Assembly (NCBI GenBank): GCA_023078685.1
Contig: JALGAS010000002.1
Location: 6,634,001 to 6,698,000 of the forward strand
Direction of reading: 5' to 3'
From: Neopestalotiopsis rosae
Taxonomy: Eukaryota; Ascomycota; Sordariomycetes; Amphisphaeriales; Sporocadaceae
Length of the DNA stretch: 64,000 nt
The position numbers were made by a program, and so were the translations under genes. Below are positions 1 to 11,885 of the stretch, in pieces (the stretch's first letter is position 1; every line of letters begins with the position of its first letter). The notes beneath the pieces are model-generated. The model was not told where the DNA came from. It made no database searches and saw only the letters and a program-made list of their open reading frames with translations.

Positions 1-10
1 TGTTCGGACG

Positions 11-2964
11 ATGATAATCATGGAGGACCAATATGCCTATCAAACCCTACAGCCATCTCTTAGTATCCGATTGCTGCGTCTTCTCCCTAGCAAGGATGCC
101 ACAGCAACACTCCGGGGCCAACTATTTGAATACTCTTTGGAGGAGATGTATACCGAGGCAAGCTCATACGATGCTCTTTCATATGCATGGGGCAATGTGG
201 AAACGAGTGAAGCTATCTCAATAGAAGGACTCAAGCTTCCTATTACCACCAACTTACATGGGGCGCTCATACATCTTAGACATCAACACGTCGAACGGCT
301 TTTGTGGGTCGATCAATTGTGCATAGATCAGAACAACGACAAAGAAAAGGAGGGCCAGATCAAGCTAATGTCCCAGATCTATGCTTGTGCAAATTGCGTC
401 ATCGTTTGGCTTGGCGAGAGAGAAGACGACAGTGACTCCGCCATGGATGAGCTGCGCACAGCCGGAAGGGAGTGGTCCACCAAATCGAAGCAACATGAGA
501 TGGCCAGATGGATGGAACTGGGGTACGTCAATTCAAGGGGACAAGCGGTGATCAATAATGCGAGAGAAGATCGCCCGGTGTCCGATGGTGTCAGCCGCCT
601 CTTTCAAAGGCCGTGGTTCCACCGTATCTGGGTAATTGAAAGTCGTACATTATCAAGCTTCTAGTCGATGACTAACCAAACCAGGTCCTTCAAGAAGTTG
701 GTGTTGCTCGACGTGTTCAAATTCGATGCGGTCGCTCAATAATAGATGGATACACTTTTGCCTTGGCTGCAGAGGTGCTGAAACCAACTTCAGAAACTCG
801 CGGCAAGGAGCAAGCACTGCATAATATAATCCAGTCCGCGGCATTTCTCATCCAGCAGTCTATATTCAAACCTGTGTACCACGGACCGCCCACATCAACG
901 GGTGAAATCTCCACTTTCGGTGAATTAGTCGACATGTTTCATAACCGTGAGGCTACCAAAAACCACGACAAGATATACGCGCTGCTCGGTATGAGCTCGA
1001 CTGACATGGATGGATCAGGTTTACTGCCTGACTATACAGTTCCATTCGGGCAGCTGTTTGAACGACTGATCAAATTCATCATCTCCAACCAATTGACCAT
1101 TGAGTGTAAGGATGACAAGGAAGCTGCCGTCTTCAAAGGTCGAGGTCGTGTCCTTGGCAGCATTTACGGTGTCGAAGACAAGATCGAAACCGAGCATAGA
1201 CAGCGAGTGAGCGTGTATTGGGTAAATGGCTGCGGAGATGACAGCTTTGGAAGGAACTCCCTTTCATACGACCTTCGAAGTCCAGCAATTCCCCTCCAAG
1301 AGGGAGATATCATCATCCTCCTTGAAGAAGCCACGAAACCTAGTATCATCCGGATTTATGAAGACTTTTCGGCTGTCATTGTCGCGGTTGCTATGCTGCG
1401 TCTAATCACAGAGGATGACCAGTCTTGGACGAAAGTATTGGATGATTCTGAGCGAGTCCGCAGACCGACGCGAGATTTTGTCCTCATTTGGGACTGGCAT
1501 TACTCACTCGAGTTGTACTCCCATCTGGAACGTTACGCAACATGGGCGGAATTCAAAGGTTGGACGTCAGCAGGCTCGAACCTCATTGAAACGAATCGCC
1601 TCGACGATCTAGCTCGATTTTGGGAGTGTGCTGCCATCCAATTAGAAGGACAGAATCTTCAGGCTGCGTTTTCAAATTTCAAGCTGTGTCTTCGCGAGTT
1701 TGAAAAAGTTCTTCAAATCAGAGAGTTGCACACGCAAGGAAAAAAGCATATCTTGGCCTTGATATACGGTATGATTGGTGAATCCTCCGTTACTTTTGAC
1801 TCAAGATCCGGAAAGCATATTTCTTTTCAAGAAGCCACAGCCGCATGGTTCGTCACGTCTCTTTTTCAATGGGCTATCCAAGAGTGCCACAACAACGTAA
1901 TAGATCTTCTCATCGGAACAGGCCATGTACACCATAACTTTAGAGTCCTGGATCATAGCGGCCTTGACGGGCTTTGGAGCTTGTTGGAATCAAATGGAGT
2001 AAAAATAGATATACGACAGGAGCCCCATTCCATGACACGACTTCAAGAAATTACGTGGGACGTCTGTAACAGAATTAGCACGCGGGATCATCACGGGCTG
2101 CAAGCCGTGCATGCAGAGGCATTCTGTATTAAAGGCATGACAGCACTACAAACAGCTGCCGAAGCCGGGTCCTTTGCTGCTGTTGAGCAGCTGCTTGAAA
2201 TGGGGGCCGACGTGAATGCACCAGCAGGTGAGCGAGGCGGACAGACTGCACTGCAAGCAGCTGCCAAGATGGGCAACATGTACATTGTGGATCGACTGCT
2301 TCGACAGAACGCAGATGTAAATCAGGAAGGAGCTAGTCATTGTGGGAGAACAGCACTTCAAGCGGCCGCTGAAGCTGGTCAATTCGCTGTGGTACAATGC
2401 CTCGTCCAACATCATGCTGATATCAACGCCCCAGCAGCGGCACGTAAAGGGACAACAGCACTCCAAGCAGCCGCAGGAGCCGGTCATCTACAGATCGTGG
2501 AGTATTTGCTTGAAAATAAAGCGGATGTAAACGCGCCAGCGACTTCAGAGGGTGGGAAAACAGCGCTCCATGCAGCCGCAGAAGTCGGTCATCTAGAGAT
2601 AGTCGAGTGTCTGCTCAAACACAAAGCAGATGCCAACGCACCAGGACCTCGTGGGTGGGTAAGAACAGCACTCCAAGCAGCCGCAGAAGCCGGTTACCTA
2701 GAGATTGTTGAGTGTCTGCTTGAACACAAAGCGGATGTGAACGCCCCAGCGGCTTTCTATTCTGGGAGAACAGCGGTTCAAGCAGCCGCTGAAGCTGGTC
2801 ATCTAGAGATTGTAGAGTATCTGCTTGAACACAAAGCGGACGTGAACGCGTCAAAGAGTACACACAAGGGAGGAAGAACAGCACTCGAAGCAGCTGCTTG
2901 GGAGGGCCACTTTGCTATTGTAGAGCGGCTCAAACAAGCTGGAGCTCGACCGTTGAACATGTAA
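11..2964 (+). CDS. HET-domain protein with C-terminal ankyrin repeats
   Basis: Two exons, 11-631 and 685-2964, give 966 aa. The 53-nt intron (632-684) has a GTAATT donor and a CTAAC branch site, and splicing restores the HET motif around WFHRIWVLQEV. The N-terminal HET domain (about residues 50-225) shows the hallmarks YDALSYAWG and LWVDQLCIDQ. HET domains act in fungal non-self recognition and programmed cell death. A middle region of about 460 residues resembles nothing I can name. Eight ankyrin repeats follow, about residues 690-966, each 34-35 aa with the core TALQAAAEAGHLEIVE and a closing ADVNAPA. The repeats are unusually alike. There are in-frame ATGs at 11 and 20. The window begins only 10 bases upstream, so an earlier exon cannot be excluded. 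Ligand and partner are unknown. Confidence 0.88.
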
Positions 2965-3529
2965 TACGATAACGATTGTCAAGCAGTAGCACGCACACAA
3001 GGCCGACCCAGAAGGGAGAACAGTCCTTAATCGTACCCTAATGGTCACAGTATAGACACATCAAACTCTTCCTCTTTCCAGCTCCTCAAGATTATCGTTA
3101 TTGGGAAACCAGTCAGACAGGTGGTAGATCACAAGACCACTTAGACAACCGTCATAATACGTCTTTGGGGACTTGCTCACCTGGGTATATAGTCTCTAGC
3201 AAATTAACTTTGTTGTACCATGACGCAAGACAAATATCAATGTGTTGAGTGATGCCTTAACTATCCTGTCTGTTGTGACATTTACTACGTACTATATGGT
3301 GACATCAGGTATCAAAATATTGGGTATCCACCATAATCTTCCATGACAGGAAAAAGCAAACAACACACCGCCCGTAATCACACAAAACAGACTCACCCCA
3401 GCCCCTTATTCAATTCATAAACGTTATTTTCTCATATCACATCCCAAGCCTTGCGCGCTCAGTTCCCTTGCCACAAGTATATCATGGATACATCTTGCAA
3501 GAAGTCCATTCATTGATTTCCCGCCATGA
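2965..3529. other. Intergenic, convergent gene ends
   Basis: This stretch lies between the 3' ends of the HET-ankyrin gene and the RGS-LOV gene. It is moderately AT-rich and must hold both 3' UTRs. I see no ORF with family features, no RNA gene and no repeat. Confidence 0.6.
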
Positions 3530-6423
3530 TCAGTGAGTTCTCACAGTATCCGGCGTGTTCCGCCTCGAAGGATCACTGCTGCTTCGTGGATCATGCATGG
3601 CAAGCCCGTTGAGAGCCGGCGTCCGCCTATTGCTCTGTGCCGACATTGTACCACCGCGTGGTTGATTACTCGAGGGTGGCGACTCATAGCCATATCCGCC
3701 GCCGCCAGTCCGTCCGCGTGGTGTCTGCTGTTGCTGTTGCTGTGGTTGTTGCTGCTGTTGTGGTGGCTCATCACCAACACCGCGCTCATCGTCAGGAGCA
3801 CCGAACAGATCCCGGTCATTGAGTCCGCCATCGCCAAAGCTCGTGAGACTGAGATTATCCACACTTCCCCCAGCACCAATATTACTCATCACATTACTGG
3901 CGCCGCGAGAAGAGATATACCGATCAACGGGCGGCGCATCACGAGATCCCACATCCCCATTGGCAGGATCCTGTTCATCATCAACCAGCACCACCATCCA
4001 AACCCCCACAGCACCATTGGACCCCAGCAACGGCGTGCAGTGCATCCAACGCCCCCGATCGGACCCGCCGCTTCTGCCAGTGGTCCAGCGCACCTTGGCC
4101 GTGACGCCGTTGCCGTCGCAGAACGCCTGGGCAATGGCCTCGCGGACTTTGGGCGAGCCGCCAATGCGCGACATGAGGTTGCTCTGCAGCATGCCGGGGA
4201 CGCGCAGGCGCGGCGAGGCAAAGAGGATGCGCAGGGAAGGGTACGGCCGCACGAGGAGGTAGTGCTCGTAGACGCCAGAGAGCCGGCCGCCCACCATGTC
4301 GGACCGGGACGGCTGTCCTGGTCCTCCATCTGTAGGTGGTGCGAGCGAGGTCTGCAGCAAGGGGTCGGAGCTCCGACGCCCCACGGTCGCGTCGTCCTTG
4401 ATGAGCAGCCGCGGCTTGGCCCAGTTGGCGGTGCCGCCCACGGCGTCCGTGTCGGTCAGCTCCGCCTGGTGGATGCGGTGGTAGGACCCGCCGTGCTCCC
4501 GGACCGTCTTGAGCTCGCCGAGGGAGAACATGGAGGCCAGCTCGCGGAAATCGTCCTTTTCGTCATTTGGATTCCTTGCTTCGTCGCCATGTGGTTGCTG
4601 TTGTGCAGAGGCCGTCTGTTGCTGCTGCGGCTTGCCGTGAATACGCACGGGCAGGATCTCGGCCGCCGCAGAGCCGTCGGCCTCGTTCTCGCGGTCCACG
4701 AGCCGGGCAAGCGAGTCCAGACCCGCGCAGTCACGCACCAGGCCCGAGACGTCGACCTGGGCGCCGATGTGGTACCGCACGACGCCGCGCGAGTCGAACA
4801 GGGGGGCGACCATGAGCAGGTTCATAAACGGGGAGCCGTCGCGGCGGTAGTTGAGAAACGTCTCCGAGTGCTCCCGGCCCGCGGCGAGCTTGTCCCGGAT
4901 GCGCTTCACACTGAAGGGGTTGGTCTTGGGCCCTTGGAGGAAGCGGCAGTTGCGGCCTAGGACGTAGGACATGCCGTATTGCGTGGTTCGATGGAATTCT
5001 ATATCGTGTTGAGATCACGGTTAGCAAGTGGTGCTAATCCAATGTGAGTTTCTCACACAAATCCGAGAAAAGCTTACCTTCACTGGCAAAAATAATGGGA
5101 TTATCTGGCCTCGCAGGATCCGTCAAGCAGAAAACCTCGGCCAAACCCTCGGACATTTCTCGTAAATGTGATGGCAACGTGTCGGCAATGCGCCTCTTAA
5201 TTGTCACCGTCACAGTCTGGATATACGTATAAGTGATGTACGCCGGTAACTCCTCAGTCGCCAGCGTCTCAAAAGCCTTGTTGGCCTTTTCCCTTAACAC
5301 GCGATTGAGTGTCTTATCTACGGGCTCAGCCGTGTAAGGCAGGTCGTCGACTGCCTGCAGGCCGCCCACGACGGCATTGGCATAGTCAATGGCCTTGAGC
5401 GCCTTGAGCACGTCGAGATAGTACTGCAGCAGGGGCACCGACTCGGGTCGCAGCTGATAGATAAAGTTGGTAAATCGCTGCAGGAGCACTGGGTCCTCGA
5501 ATATGATGCCCAAATGCTGGTGCGAAAAGAGCTGCTCCGACTGCACCTCGAGCGAGTACTGCTTGCCCGGAGCGTGCGCCGGCACCACTAGGTCAAACGA
5601 TGCCGGGTCAATCTCCTCCTCAGCTAACGGCTCGAGGCCGTCATTTTCGTAAGCTCGGGTCTGCAGCGCCGGCAGCGCGGATCCGCCATTGTTGTTGTTG
5701 GCGTGCATGGCCGAGGAGGCCGACGAGCCCGGGCGGGAAAAGGACGACTTGGACATGAGGCTCTTGGGGGCCGTCGAGGCGGTACGGCTCGCCACGGGAT
5801 CATGGGTGTATTCCGCTTCGTAGTTGCTGGCGTGATCCTTGACATCCTCGTGGGAGACACGTTCTGGGCTGCTAAAATAATGTCAGACAAGGCGGGTCTT
5901 TCACTTGGCTGGCATATTATATTTGCCGGGCCGAGACATATACATGTAGCCCAAAGCCAGTATAAAGAGGTACGGAACAAGCTCACCTCATTGGTCGTTC
6001 TATTCCTGCTGTTCCTGCTGTAGGCTGCTGCTGCTGCTGCTGTGTGGAGTTCTGGTTGGTAGGTTTGCTGTCAACGTCCTCGACGAACCTTGGCTTGTTG
6101 CGAAATGACTTCAAGGGAGGGGATGTAATAAAGTCGCTGACAGAAAGGTGCCGACTTGATTTCCGCATTGGGATGTCTGGTATTTCAGCACCTTCTGCGC
6201 CATCTCCGTGCTCGTTTCCAAAGGCGCTGATCGAGTGGACGTTCATGGGATCCGAGGGTAATGGTTTGTTTTTCGACGACGACGAGGACGACAAGAACCG
6301 AGGAGTAAAGTTGCGCTGCTGTTGCTGCGTACGCTGCTGCGTCGGCTGCTGATGAGGAATAGTGGCGTATTGCTGCTGCTGCTGCTGATCCAAGGGACTG
6401 CGGGATCGTTTCCAGTAAGACAT
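3530..6423 (-). CDS. RGS-LOV blue-light photoreceptor
   Basis: Three exons on the minus strand, 6423-5987, 5871-5078 and 4998-3530, give 899 aa. The introns are 115 nt (GTGAGC..TAG) and 79 nt (GTAAGC..TAG). The N-terminus (1-250) is Gln/Ser-rich and looks disordered. An RGS-like helical region spans about 250-380. A LOV domain spans about 390-500: splicing creates PIIFASEEFHRTTQYG and the flavin-adduct motif GRNCRFLQ, with Cys428. The FMN-contact residues Asn460, Asn470 and Gln491 are present, so the domain should be photochemically active. Beyond it come a Gln-rich linker, a second PAS-like region (about 654-753, no Cys) and a disordered tail. The order matches the fungal RGS-LOV family (Botrytis BcLOV4), whose members bind anionic membrane lipids in blue light. 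An in-frame ATG at 6444 would add 7 residues. Confidence 0.88.
3725..3764. repeat. CAG/CTG-type imperfect trinucleotide run in RGS-LOV
   Basis: An imperfect GCT/GTT run on the plus strand encodes the C-terminal polyglutamine stretch of the RGS-LOV protein on the minus strand. Two further runs, at about 6024-6042 and 6371-6387, encode polyglutamine in its first exon. These are likely length-polymorphic. Confidence 0.75.
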
Positions 6424-9400
6424 GACGTGCAAGATTGACCTCAAAGGGTTGTGTCGAAACTCTACTTTTTCAGGAACGGGCTTGCAGTAATGGCTTAAGC
6501 CGCGGACCTATTGCGCGCTTGCTTTTTTCCCTTCTTTCTTCCACCCTTTGAAAGCACACTACGGATCGCGATGGTCCGTTTCTGGGATTATGACTCCGTC
6601 ATTAAGCTGTGACGCCGCAAAATGATTATGATTATACTTTGCTTGGAGGAAAAGCAAGTTCAGGACTAATAGGCCAGAGAGAAACCCCAAGAAACAAGCA
6701 TTGGACTACACGAACCGGGCAATATGCTTGCACTTATACTCCCCACCCACGACTATAGAATCGAGAAAAAGGAACGGTTGAGCAGGGACATGAGACTAAT
6801 CGATTCGTGTGTCCCTGGCCCATCTCCATTCTTGTCATTGGAACCTCACATGTTCCCTTACCGGATGGTTCCACTTGAGCAAGGTACGACAGATAGACAA
6901 GGGCTCAGCGGCAGTGTGACAGTTTCGAAAACATGGGAATTGTCACGTCACTGACGTTTTTGTCACGGGCCTTTGCCTGACAAGGTACACACATGAGAAA
7001 AACGACACTATAAACTTAGCCCAATGGCGGATCTCCATCGTCCCGGATACCGCTTGGGGGGTTGACTCTAGTCTTGGATGTTCTAGTGTTCGAACCGGCT
7101 TTCGATCCGGCCGAGCAGAAAAATGGTTGCAGTGCCGGACCTTGGCATTGCTGCTCTTTTGATCAGCGCTGTACTGTGTATGGCCCACGAATTGTCGTCG
7201 AGTTTTAGACTTCATGGACGGACTGGTGTCAAAAATGTTTCCTAGCTTTGCTTTTCCCCTCCCCTGACAAGCGCCGTTCCTTCTACTCCGGATGACGGCA
7301 TCATCAACTTGGAGATGTGACACCTTAGTTGACGAGGCATCGTCGATTTGAGCTGGGAGCTTTGCACCGATCACTCATGACTATATTGTTCGTAAAGGAC
7401 TTTTAGTTGTCATATTACACAACTTACAAGGTCCATAATGCGAAAACGAGGGCGTCGTTCATCAGAGGGGCCGGATGAAGAGTGGAAATTGCAACAATTT
7501 CCATGTTCAATGAATCGCCAAAAATGCGCTCCCAAAATCCACGATCGTGATGTTTCCAAGTTGCAGGTGGGATCGGGGGACATTTTTGTAGTAGCCAGCC
7601 AGCTGGGCTGAGTAACAAAAATACCTTTGCCAATTTTGATAAGCCATTTGAAAACCTCCGAGCAGTTGAGTGTGGAATTGAGCCCGCAGCTGAAAAACAA
7701 AGAGACCAAGACTGGCCTTACCGTGGATCCTTGCCAGATACAGTTTAAACACAGCCCATCATTGCCGAATGACATGTCTGTTCTTGACCATTTCTGGTAT
7801 GGACGCAGAAGAAGTTCATTCGGTATATGCCTGGCCCGAAGAGAAAATATATGTAGATGATATACACAAACGGGCAAGATAGGTCTGGACTCTGGACCTT
7901 GACCTTGTGCATGTTGCATGCAGCTCGGTAGCTATCACCACAAACAGTCAAAAGTCAAAAAAGCTGTGGATGCTGAGTCAGGAACCACGGAACACCTCCG
8001 AGGAGTGTGCTTGGTCGTTTTCCCATGCCATGGTGCTTCGCGGTAAACCTCGCAAGAGGATCGTCAACGCCAAGCTGCTCATCCCTCTCCTGGGTCTCGG
8101 AGCCCAGCAATGTCAACGTATTGTGAGAGATATGAGCTTGTATTCATTATGGGGTTGCTCGATATTCATTGAGAGAATTCCCTGATGTATTTATGAAGAT
8201 TTGAGTCTATGTAATAAGACATCAATCTGTATAAAATTCTTGTACGATGCGATTTATCAATGACTGGGTGCCACGTGTAGCTCTACCTGCAGAGAGGATA
8301 AACATTTAAGACTCATTCTCATTGAATAGATACTCCAGTCACTTGCAACGAACAACCTGGGTCCAATGTCCATGGGTAGTGAGTGGTGTTCTGGTGTGTG
8401 GAACACATTTTTCGTGTAGTGTACAACGGCCTACGACGACTGCCGAAAGTTGATATGTCATGGGTGGAAAGGATCCCAACCTCGACGCATAGTCGATCGG
8501 TACATATGCTGCTGCAAGTCATAAACATTGGGGTATCCCTGTTCGTCCAAAGTGTCGGGAATTGAGATGACAGCTCTCTCGCAAACCCCTGTGCCTGTGC
8601 CTGTGCCAGTGCCTGGCCTGGAACAGGTAGTAGACTGGTAGATAATGCACAGTACGTTTGGTTGGCAAAATGCGTGTTTTTCTTGTTTACCTTGGATAGA
8701 AAGATGCCATTTACAACTTTGTCAATCACTTGCGAGAATTCGACCGGGGGGTGTTCTGCCCTATCCAGGAAAAGCCACATGCGCATTTGCCTTATTCGTC
8801 GTCATCTGAGTTGAGGCTGAATGGATAGCAATTGACTACCGTAATCTAGTGTAAGGCACTAGTAGTGGAACTATTGAAATATTTCGGCTCGAGAGGGGAG
8901 AGACATCGTGATTGCAGTTGTGCCACCGAATAAATCGTATGTAGCTCAAATTTACCAGGGCTGAACTTGTTGGATTCAACTTGTCCAGGCCCTGCCTGAG
9001 AGGTCATTGCGTACTGATCTCTTCCGGGAAGAAATATACGACATCGAACCCTGAAAGCACTCCGTCTAGCCACGTGTGACTGGAGCTTTTGTCCGCTCAG
9101 ATAGTCATGGGCTGTGGACGGCATTTGTAAATGTACCTGACATTGAGGAACTTGTCGTCATTTGGCTGCAAACTACGAATTGCTTACCTTTTGCAGATCC
9201 CATTCACCTTACTGCATGTACCTTGATTTGTTCGTGGCAGCTCTCCCATAGGGTAGCACCCCACATTACAGGGGCACAGCACGATGACGATGATGGCAAC
9301 GATGATCCTCTGTATGATTGGAGGCCTAGAATCTGGCCTAGAGATTTCATTATGTTCTTATGGTCTATAGATTGGCAGCGGATATGCTGGCCACATATGC

Positions 9401-9557
9401 CTGCAAAAAACCAAACAAACGCCGGCTCTTGACTATGCAAAACTGCTCTGGCTGAGTGAGCACAGAGACTTTCCCTTCCAGCTCTATCGAAACGCCAGGA
9501 AAAATCGCAAGTAGAGGACGGACAAAAAAAGCTACAACATGCCACAGTCTGAGCTGC
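6424..9557. other. 3.1 kb gene-free region upstream of RGS-LOV
   Basis: No ORF here has family features, plausible splice structure or coding-like composition; the longest (about 170 codons, minus strand near 7410-7919) looks random. The right end (about 9100-9557) holds the 3' UTR of the next minus-strand gene. The left end, next to 6424, is the RGS-LOV promoter and 5' UTR. A short GCCTGT-type tandem occurs at about 8588-8611. A non-coding transcript or decayed gene is possible but not shown. Confidence 0.5.
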
Positions 9558-10626
9558 TCACATGACGGAGCAATTAGCCGCTTTTTGCAGCGAACCCTCT
9601 GCGTGGCGCCAGGCAAGGTGCTCGTGAAACTCATTCAGGTCGGCGAACCCGCCCTCGTCCAGATTCCATTTGACCCTCTCCATGTCGTCCTCGCCCTGTT
9701 CTTCCGTGTAGTAGTCGTCACAGAGCGGACACAGAATCCGCGACTCCCACGCGCCGGGCTCCAGGGGCATGTGATTGGCGATTGCGACCGGCGCAAACAC
9801 TATCGTTTTCTCCTCCCCGTCCGACGCCTTGAATCCAATCGCCTCCCAAGTTTTATCCTGCGTGGGTGCCATGCCGGACGCGCTGGTGGGTTCGGGAGCG
9901 TCTTGGGTTGCCTTTCTTATCGACGGCATTTCTCGTAGATCTTCCCACACGATGTGTCCGTCGCAAAAGTCGCAAGCAAATGCAATGTCCTTTTCGCCAA
10001 AGCGTTCAAACTTGCCCGTCGAATTACACACCACCAGCTCCTCGAGCCCCCTCTGTTGCGCATTCTCGGGCGTTCGCTGTACTCTGTAGACCTGGAAAGC
10101 ACCCAGGCACCGGGTCGTTGCCTCCTGCTCCGCGTTGAATATCCGTCTGGCGGCTCGACACTGTGCTCGGTGTAAATCGTTGCGCAGTTCAATGGTCTCG
10201 CGCGCCCATATCGGGTTGATGGGGCCTCCCGTTTTCACCCATTCCTTGAAGTTTTGTGCATGAAGCTCGAACCGTGTGCATAATAATCGCAGGTCTTCGA
10301 GCGACTCGACTGTAAAAGGCGTACTTATTAGGTCAATCTTTCTCTTCCAGGGTGACTGCGTGCGGATGGGCTGCCAAGAGCTTTCATGTGTAAACTTGGA
10401 TCCACGTACTTTTCCTATCATGCTCATAGTATCCTCGCCCATGTATAAGTGACGGCAGGGTCTGAAAGTCCTTCTTTGCCTCGTCCAGGGTCTCTTCCAG
10501 TAACCTCAGCTGCTCAAATTCATCTGGGCCCCAGGCGCGCTTGTCCGCGAACATCATTATGCGAAGGCCATCGTTGATCGAATTCGCAATGACGGCCAGG
10601 AGTGAACCGACAGTCTCGTTGTTCAT
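9558..10626 (-). CDS. Uncharacterised protein with possible zinc-binding motif
   Basis: Two exons, 10626-10410 and 10309-9558, join through a 100-nt intron (GTACGT..TTTACAG) to give 322 aa. I do not recognise the family. The first 180 residues look helical, with alternating charged and leucine residues (DEFEQLRLLEETLDEAKKD; ESLEDLRLLCTRFELHAQNF). A CDFC pair lies at about Cys185/Cys188. Near the end, CPLC (Cys266/Cys269) is followed after about 33 residues by a histidine pair in EFHEHLAWRH (His303, His308). This resembles a stretched C2H2 zinc finger and ends shortly before the C-terminus. No membrane segment or signal peptide is visible. The phase match across the intron supports the model; function is unknown. 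Confidence 0.7.
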
Positions 10627-11885
10627 GTCTCCTGCCTCGACCCGAGACTTGTCTTTCCCCCAGTAGGGAGGCGGTAATGTGGTACTGCGCAGGCGGCCGT
10701 CTTGATCAGTGGGGGGCGTTGATTTCGTAGCACTTGAGGCGGGTGCTGTAACGGTCTCGAGAAGAGAAGAACTTGCTGGTGAGCAAGTCTACAATCGCCA
10801 ATGATTCAGTAAAAAGTTGAGCTTCGTCTCGTCGTGCCTAGACTGCAGGCTTGGCTAGAAGAGGGCTGGTTTGGTTTTCGTCTGGTTTTCGTATCGTGTC
10901 TCGCTGGAATGTTCTACTCGACACACAAAGACCTAGAACAATTGCGCGGCATTCGGCAAATGTCGTCACTGGGTCAAGTCTCAACGATGGAGCAACGGCA
11001 ACGATCAGTGGGTTCCGGCTACCTTTTAGGTAGGACAAGCCTTTTAGTAGTATATACGTCGTCGGTTGCAGTGGTAGGTACCAACAGCGCGGGGGATTCG
11101 TGATTTCGAGATGCAGTTCCAAAGGTTAGATAGAGTTGCAGATCGCCGTGTAACACAAGAAAGGGGAGGGATCTTTTGGTCGCCAATTCTACTTGGGCAG
11201 ATAAGGACGTTTCTATTTCCAGGTTTGAAGAACCTTTTGGGGGGTTAAGGCGTTATGGGTGACCAGGTGCATTGCATTTACTTTGGCAAATTTGGCCTGT
11301 GACAGCTAAAGAGTCTAGTGGATAAGGCCCCCCATTTACCCCCCTGGGCCATTAACCTTGATTGGAGTTGGCACGCCCTCAGTGGCCCACGGGGCTCCCG
11401 CTTTGCCGGTCTGGCCCGTTGGCCCCCGTTTGCCGAGACGTTTAGCGACCAGATCCTCCACTAGAAGCTTGCGGCAATCACTTCTGGAAAGATTGGATGG
11501 CATTATCGATTTTACGATGATCCCCGACCAGGCCTTGATGCGCGTATGTATGTATTGTGTTGTAGGGCTGAGTTTACATGTAGCACTCGCTCCTTTTTCT
11601 GTCATTAACCCGCCCCCTGCTCTACAATCCTTACAACATCTGACTGCAGGACCTCTTTTGCTTGTCCAATTGTATGCACTATTCGAGTCACAATAGCGCA
11701 TCGATTATATGGCTTGTCTCGGGGCTTCTTATTATAGAAACATACATCATTGACGCATCTTGGTCTGACCATGAACGATCCGTCCGAAATCATGCAACAT
11801 TCTATATAGATGCAGCTTGCATGGGAGATTTTGTAGTCTCCAATTCCGTGATCTTTTTGCGCCTCACATTCTGGGAACGAAGCAC
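10627..11885. other. Intergenic region, no gene seen
   Basis: The left part is the promoter and 5' UTR of the minus-strand uncharacterised gene. The right part is the 3' UTR of the CLPTM1-family gene. Overlapping ORFs on opposite strands at about 11336-11701 look like chance frames: no family features, no splice support. Confidence 0.55.

Noticed and set aside
3533..4960. 475-codon frame on the plus strand opposite the RGS-LOV last exon
   Set aside because: It is an antisense shadow of GC-rich coding sequence; the minus strand has clear LOV motifs.
7089..7112. GTTCGAACC-like tRNA B box
   Set aside because: The bases on either side do not form a T-stem and no A box lies at the right distance.
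7410..7919. 169-codon minus-strand frame in the gene-free region
   Set aside because: It has no family features, no splice context and several equally open overlapping frames.
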